Positions 60,798-64,000 of a DNA stretch of 64,000 bases are shown here, in pieces (the first letter of the stretch is position 1; each line of letters starts with the position of its first letter). The stretch is from assembly GCF_009176305.1 (NCBI RefSeq), contig NZ_BLAJ01000004.1, positions 310,001 to 374,000 on the forward strand. The letters run 5' to 3'. The notes below the pieces were generated by a model. That model had not been told where the DNA came from, did no database searches, and saw nothing but the letters and a program-made list of their open reading frames with translations. A program made the translations under genes and the position numbers. This DNA comes from Martinezella dioscoreae (GTDB lineage Bacteria > Pseudomonadota > Alphaproteobacteria > Rhizobiales > Rhizobiaceae).

Positions 60798-62585
60798 ATG
60801 ACGATGGATCTTGCAGTCGAAACGGCGGGCGACATTCGGATAGCCAAGCCGAGAGCAGTGCCAAAAACAGGATATGAATTCCTGATCGATACGCTTGCGA
60901 CCTGGAATGTGCGTCACTATGCCGGGGTCACGGGAGGAGGGGTCATCCATTTGCTCAAACACATCGAGCCAATGGTCTCTGCCGACGACGGTGCCGAGTT
61001 CCCGGTTTTCTTCAATATCGGAGAGTATGTCGCCGGCTTTATTCCGTTGGGATACTATCTGGCGAGCGGGAAAATCGGTGCGGCTATTGCGACAACGGGA
61101 GCCGCAACGCGGCTGCTGACCTGCGGCCTGAGTGATGCGAAATTGCACAATATTCCGGCAATCTATCTCATTCCTCTCAGCCCTGCGGATACGCGATACC
61201 GAGCGCCGCTGCAAGATACGAGCCCGGAAGGCGCGGACGTCGTGGCTCAGATGATGGCCGAGCTGCCATCAGGCACATTCGTCCTGAATGATCCGGAACG
61301 TATCGGAGAGCAACTCGAGCAGGCCCGCAAACATCTCGATCAGGGCTCGCCTATCGCACTTCTGATGCCGCCGGAGGCGCTCGGAAAGATGGTGCCTGAG
61401 CCGGTCCATACGCCTCGGCGTGGTGACTACCCCCATAAACCGAACAAGATCGACCATGGGGCGCTCGCCCATTTTCTGGCCGAATTCCCGCGGCAATCGG
61501 CTGGGCGCCGGGTGATCGTGCTCGCTGGAGAAGAGGCGGCCATGTATCCGTATATGCCTGTTCTCACCACACGTTTGTGCAAGGCATTACAGGCACCGAT
61601 CGTCTGGAGCATAAACGGGGCGAATGCGGTGGCGCGCAACAATGTCTTCGGTTTCGGCTATCTGGGATTTGGCGGTAATGATCGCGCAATGCAGCTCTGG
61701 AGAAGCCTTGGCCCTGACGATATTGTCATCACTCTCGGATTTTGCCCTGACGAATATACGCTTAATTTTTCGGACATACCTGCCCATACGACATGGAATT
61801 TCACCAATCTGGCCGCCCCTTATGGCAGCGTTGGAGGCGAATTTCGGCATCGCGTACGAGGCGAATATTTCGATGTTCGAGGACCGATCGATCAGGTTCT
61901 GAGCGAAGCGATCGGTCGGCTCGAGGACCTTCAGCTGCCGCGCCCTCCGGCACCGGCTTTCGTGGCCGATCTTAATGATCGCGAGATCATGCCGCCACGT
62001 CCCGGCACAATCGATATCGCCCGATTTTATCAGGAGCTCGATCGTCATTGGCGGCCGGGAAGCGTCGCATTCGATGATGTGTGCCTTGCCTACAAGGATC
62101 GTCAGTATGTCACGCAGCGCCCGCATCCGGACGTCCGCTTCCATTCGCTCTATCGCGGTTCGGCAATGGGCGGAGCATTCGGCGTGGCAATCGGCGCTAA
62201 GCTCGCGAAACCGGACGCGACGGTCTTCGCTTTTACGGGTGATGGCTGCTTCCGGCTGATTGCCGGTTGCCTGGCCGAAGCCCGATCATTGGGGCTCGTC
62301 CTGTTCGTGCTGGACAACGGCGCGCTTGGCATCATGGTGCAGGGCCTGCCCGTGGTCATTCCCGACTATTCGTCCGATCGCTACCACAGCGATCTGCACC
62401 GCATCGACTTTGGATCGATGGCGCGCGCATGCGGTTGGGAAAGCCGCAAGCTGGCGCCGGATCTTAGCAACCTGGCCGAGATCATGCGCGAGAGCTACGG
62501 CCCTGGTCGCTCATCCATCCTGGTCGAGGTGCCCGTCGACGCAGAGCAGGTGGTGGGACAAAACCCGCGGGCCAACAACCTGTAG
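60798..62585 (+). CDS. ThDP-dependent decarboxylase/synthase-like enzyme
   Basis: 595 residues. The PYR domain has GYEFLIDTLATWNVRHYAGV, the likely catalytic Glu in FFNIGEYVAGFIPLGYYLAS, and the loop TGAATRLLTCGLSDAKLHNI; the middle domain has GRRVIVLAGEEAAMYPYMPV; the PP domain has the ThDP motif FTGDGCFRLIAGCLAEARSL ending in LDNGALGIM. The GDG...DN pattern is intact, so it should be active. The closest recognisable class is the ALS/2-oxoacid decarboxylase family, but the sequence is divergent and the substrate unknown. ATG 60798 is supported by GAGAAGCGAG; in-frame upstream sequence is unconvincing. Pairing with a LeuA-like enzyme suggests 2-oxoacid elongation followed by decarboxylation or acyloin formation. 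Confidence 0.82.
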   Translation: MTMDLAVETAGDIRIAKPRAVPKTGYEFLIDTLATWNVRHYAGVTGGGVIHLLKHIEPMVSADDGAEFPVFFNIGEYVAGFIPLGYYLASGKIGAAIATTGAATRLLTCGLSDAKLHNIPAIYLIPLSPADTRYRAPLQDTSPEGADVVAQMMAELPSGTFVLNDPERIGEQLEQARKHLDQGSPIALLMPPEALGKMVPEPVHTPRRGDYPHKPNKIDHGALAHFLAEFPRQSAGRRVIVLAGEEAAMYPYMPVLTTRLCKALQAPIVWSINGANAVARNNVFGFGYLGFGGNDRAMQLWRSLGPDDIVITLGFCPDEYTLNFSDIPAHTTWNFTNLAAPYGSVGGEFRHRVRGEYFDVRGPIDQVLSEAIGRLEDLQLPRPPAPAFVADLNDREIMPPRPGTIDIARFYQELDRHWRPGSVAFDDVCLAYKDRQYVTQRPHPDVRFHSLYRGSAMGGAFGVAIGAKLAKPDATVFAFTGDGCFRLIAGCLAEARSLGLVLFVLDNGALGIMVQGLPVVIPDYSSDRYHSDLHRIDFGSMARACGWESRKLAPDLSNLAEIMRESYGPGRSSILVEVPVDAEQVVGQNPRANNL

Positions 62586-62607
62586 TCCCCAAGCGGTCGA
62601 TGCCAGA

Positions 62608-62823
62608 TCAATGCAATGGTGTCGAAGGCGTCATCTCCATGTCACCGATGACCGTATCGAAATAGTTGTCGGCGATTTCGAGCAGAGCTTCCGCTATGCA
62701 CTGAGGTTCCGATCCATCTTGCAGGAGATCCTGCACGGCCGCATCGATTGTCCGCTGGAGTTGCTCGTGGCATTGCTGCTTCGATTGATCCGCAAAACCG
62801 ATCAGCCATTGCTTAGCTGGCAT
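62608..62823 (-). CDS. Small hypothetical protein
   Basis: 71 residues, starting MPAKQWLIGFADQSKQQCHE with GGAGGAGAG about 8 bases upstream. Helical, acidic C-terminal half (CIAEALLEIADNYFDTVIGD). No motif recognised. It is convergent with the ThDP gene, 22 bases apart, and upstream of the toxin-antitoxin module in the opposite direction. Confidence 0.65.
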   Translation of the reverse strand: MPAKQWLIGFADQSKQQCHEQLQRTIDAAVQDLLQDGSEPQCIAEALLEIADNYFDTVIGDMEMTPSTPLH

Positions 62824-63035
62824 GACGATGCTCTCCTCCATGACGACAGACGTCCATATTTATCGACAAGGTATAGCGCGGGTGAGCGCAGGCAACCGCT
62901 GCAAGGCTATTTTTCAAGCGAAGTACCATCATTTGCTCGCCGTTACGAATGAGCAATTCTCCTATTCTAGGAATGGTTGTAGCGCTTGGGAGCGGCCGCC
63001 GTGCATTTCAATAAGCCTCGCGGCAGTGGTCACGT

Positions 63036-63059
63036 ACCCACATATGTGCTAATGTGGGT
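63036..63059. promoter_or_regulatory. Palindromic operator of the antitoxin operon
   Basis: ACCCACAT-ATGTGCTA-ATGTGGGT, perfect 8-base outer arms, with the nested dyad CACATATGTG at the left arm. It lies 17 bases before the antitoxin ATG, where autoregulation by a ribbon-helix-helix antitoxin is normal. Confidence 0.75.
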
Positions 63060-63076
63060 CTTGAGGAGCACGCTAG

Positions 63077-63328
63077 ATGAGCCGTTTAACGATCGACATG
63101 ACAGACCAGCAACATCAAAGCCTAAAGGCGATGGCCGCTTTGCAGGGTAAGACAATCAAACAGTATGCACTTGAGCGTCTCTTTCCCGGGGATATAGATG
63201 GAGATCGAGCCTGGGAGGAGTTAAAGATGTTGATGAATACGCGCATCAATGATGGGCTCGCCGGAAAACTGTCGACTAAAACCGTAGGTGACATCCTCGA
63301 TGAGGAAATTGCCGAGGATCGTGCTTGA
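63077..63328 (+). CDS. ParD-like (RHH) antitoxin
   Basis: 83 residues. MSRLTIDMTDQQHQSLKAMA followed by ALQGKTIKQYALERLFP is the ribbon-helix-helix DNA-binding domain of ParD/stability-determinant antitoxins; the C-terminal part (DILDEEIAEDRA) is the acidic toxin-binding tail. GGAG lies 9-12 bases upstream. It should bind both the palindrome in front of its gene and the toxin encoded immediately downstream. The stop overlaps the TTG start of the toxin gene. Confidence 0.88.
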   Translation: MSRLTIDMTDQQHQSLKAMAALQGKTIKQYALERLFPGDIDGDRAWEELKMLMNTRINDGLAGKLSTKTVGDILDEEIAEDRA

Positions 63329-63636
63329 CGGCTTACATTCTTACCGCGGATGCAGAATCGGATCTGCGATCTGTAATCCGCTACACGCATGCGCAATGGG
63401 GTGCCGCTCAGGTGCGCTGGTACATCGCGGCTTTGGAGCGAGGTTTTGCGAATTTTGCCGAGGGTAAGGGTCCTTTTAAGGATATGAGTGCGCTTTATCC
63501 GGCATTGTGAATGGCGCGATGTGAACACTACTATGTCTTTTGTCTGCTTCGCGAAGATGCGCCTGCACTGATCGTGGCGATTTTTCATGAACGAATGGAT
63601 TTGATGAAGCGATTGGCTAGCCGTCTGAACGAATGA
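63325..63636 (+). pseudogene. ParE-type toxin gene with an in-frame TGA
   Basis: The frame opens at TTG 63325 (overlapping the antitoxin stop) with GAGGA upstream. It reads as a ParE/RelE-fold toxin: AYILTADAESDLRSVIRYTH and WYIAALERGFANFAEGKGPF, up to SALYPAL, where TGA (63508-63510) ends 61 codons. The same frame continues directly with MARCEHYYVFCLLREDAPAL and IVAIFHERMDLMKRLASRL to a second stop at 63634-63636. In ParE proteins the LR-x-x-RCEHHYVF-type block is the conserved C-terminal core, so a CGA-to-TGA change has split an otherwise full-length toxin of about 103 residues. Confidence 0.85.
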
Positions 63637-64000
63637 TCTTTGGGCGAAGGCGAGATGTCTTGCAGATGGTGGAGGTGGTCGGATAGGATCACGCATCAAG
63701 CCCAGTCGTTGTCCGATCGATCTACGCACCGTCGTCGCGATCCCGTTACATATGCAAGCCACGTGCGCGCCGATGTGTTGAAATTGCTGGCGCCTCCGGT
63801 TGGCGTCCGCGGGCGTGTCGCATTGAATGGATCAGCGCCGAATCGAAATATGGTAGGCGGCGGGATGTATATACCCGCAAAGTCACCGCCCCCGCGGTGA
63901 GTTCACCTGGAAGTGCCCGTAAAAAATCCCGCTGAAAACCATCGCTGCCGGAAATCGCCCCGCTGATTTTGGCAACAAAGCCATCTACATCGGACTAAAG
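63637..64000. other. Window end, no supported gene
   Basis: 364 bases to the end of the window. A plus-strand frame (63640-63900) is Arg/Ser-rich with no ribosome site. Downstream fragments are not recognisable as a transposase or integrase. A gene may begin or end beyond the window. Confidence 0.4.

Noticed and set aside
1..64000. CRISPR arrays, tRNA and rRNA genes, complete insertion sequences, replication origins
   Set aside because: Scanned by eye for regularly spaced repeats, cloverleaf T-arm sequences, transposase motifs and terminal inverted repeats; none found.
63640..64000. Possible transposase remnant at the window end
   Set aside because: No DDE or integrase motif; short Arg-rich frames only, and the window stops before any context.

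Overview
This is a GC-rich, densely coded stretch of an alphaproteobacterial genome, most likely Rhizobium or a close Rhizobiaceae relative. The evidence is a RopA/Omp2-type porin with its paired N-terminal cysteines, a Mur-like Fur protein next to mntH, DUF3008 and DUF2934 small proteins, and many solute transporters each paired with a local LacI, ROK, TetR, LysR or ArsR regulator. I saw no rRNA, tRNA, CRISPR array, complete insertion sequence or core information-processing genes. The regulator-plus-transporter content suggests a secondary replicon or an accessory chromosomal region; that is inference only.

Layout. 0-6.6 kb: small stress-type proteins (two single-pass membrane peptides sharing an ARQG motif, DUF2934, PEBP/YbhB, DUF3008) followed by a minus-strand ackA-xfp phosphoketolase operon. 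6.8-11.7 kb: a flavoprotein dehydrogenase, then a minus-strand DUF2278 gene and a PLD-like (HKD) gene. 12.1-19.3 kb: LacI regulator, its palindromic operator and a complete oligopeptide-type ABC importer ending in a glycerophosphodiester phosphodiesterase. 19.4-25.2 kb: ArsR-SRPBCC pair with an operator array, YdeI-like protein, GT39 glycosyltransferase, a candidate structured small RNA with promoter and terminator, an MFS transporter and a YigZ protein. 25.7-31.4 kb: Prc protease, porin, purine permease. 31.7-36.4 kb: an orphan ThDP enzyme, then Mur-like regulator and MntH with duplicated Mur-type boxes. 36.7-42.7 kb: Pr6Pr membrane protein, divergent MFS/TetR pair with three operators, GST, LysR/SDR pair, WGR protein and a cold-shock protein. 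43-48 kb: acetolactate-synthase-like and aldehyde dehydrogenase operon, then TetR/DoxX/flavodoxin. 48.4-55.8 kb: ROK regulator, a glycoside hydrolase and a carbohydrate ABC importer without its own ATPase. 56-62.8 kb: MYG1, a 54-codon gene, a class III nucleotidyl cyclase, and a LeuA-like/ThDP-decarboxylase-like pair. 63-63.6 kb: a ParD/ParE-type module whose toxin gene carries an in-frame TGA.

How the genes work together. Most of the window is a set of self-contained nutrient or efflux modules with visible local operators. Central carbon overflow (phosphoketolase to acetyl phosphate to acetate) is one coherent pathway. Three stand-alone ThDP-dependent synthase/decarboxylase-like genes lie within 30 kb of one another, two of them in two-gene units (with an aldehyde dehydrogenase, and with a LeuA-type synthase), which suggests unexplored 2-oxoacid chemistry.

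Best candidates for something undescribed: the roughly 170-nt RNA at 22897-23066, with stacked hairpins and CCTCC-type motifs; the recurrence of ACATAC-N5-GTATGT at the promoter of that RNA, upstream of the porin and in the TetR/MFS intergenic region; the LeuA-like/ThDP operon at 59.5-62.6 kb; and the PLD-like/DUF2278 pair. All functional assignments rest on reading motifs and protein sequence by eye; no database search was run.
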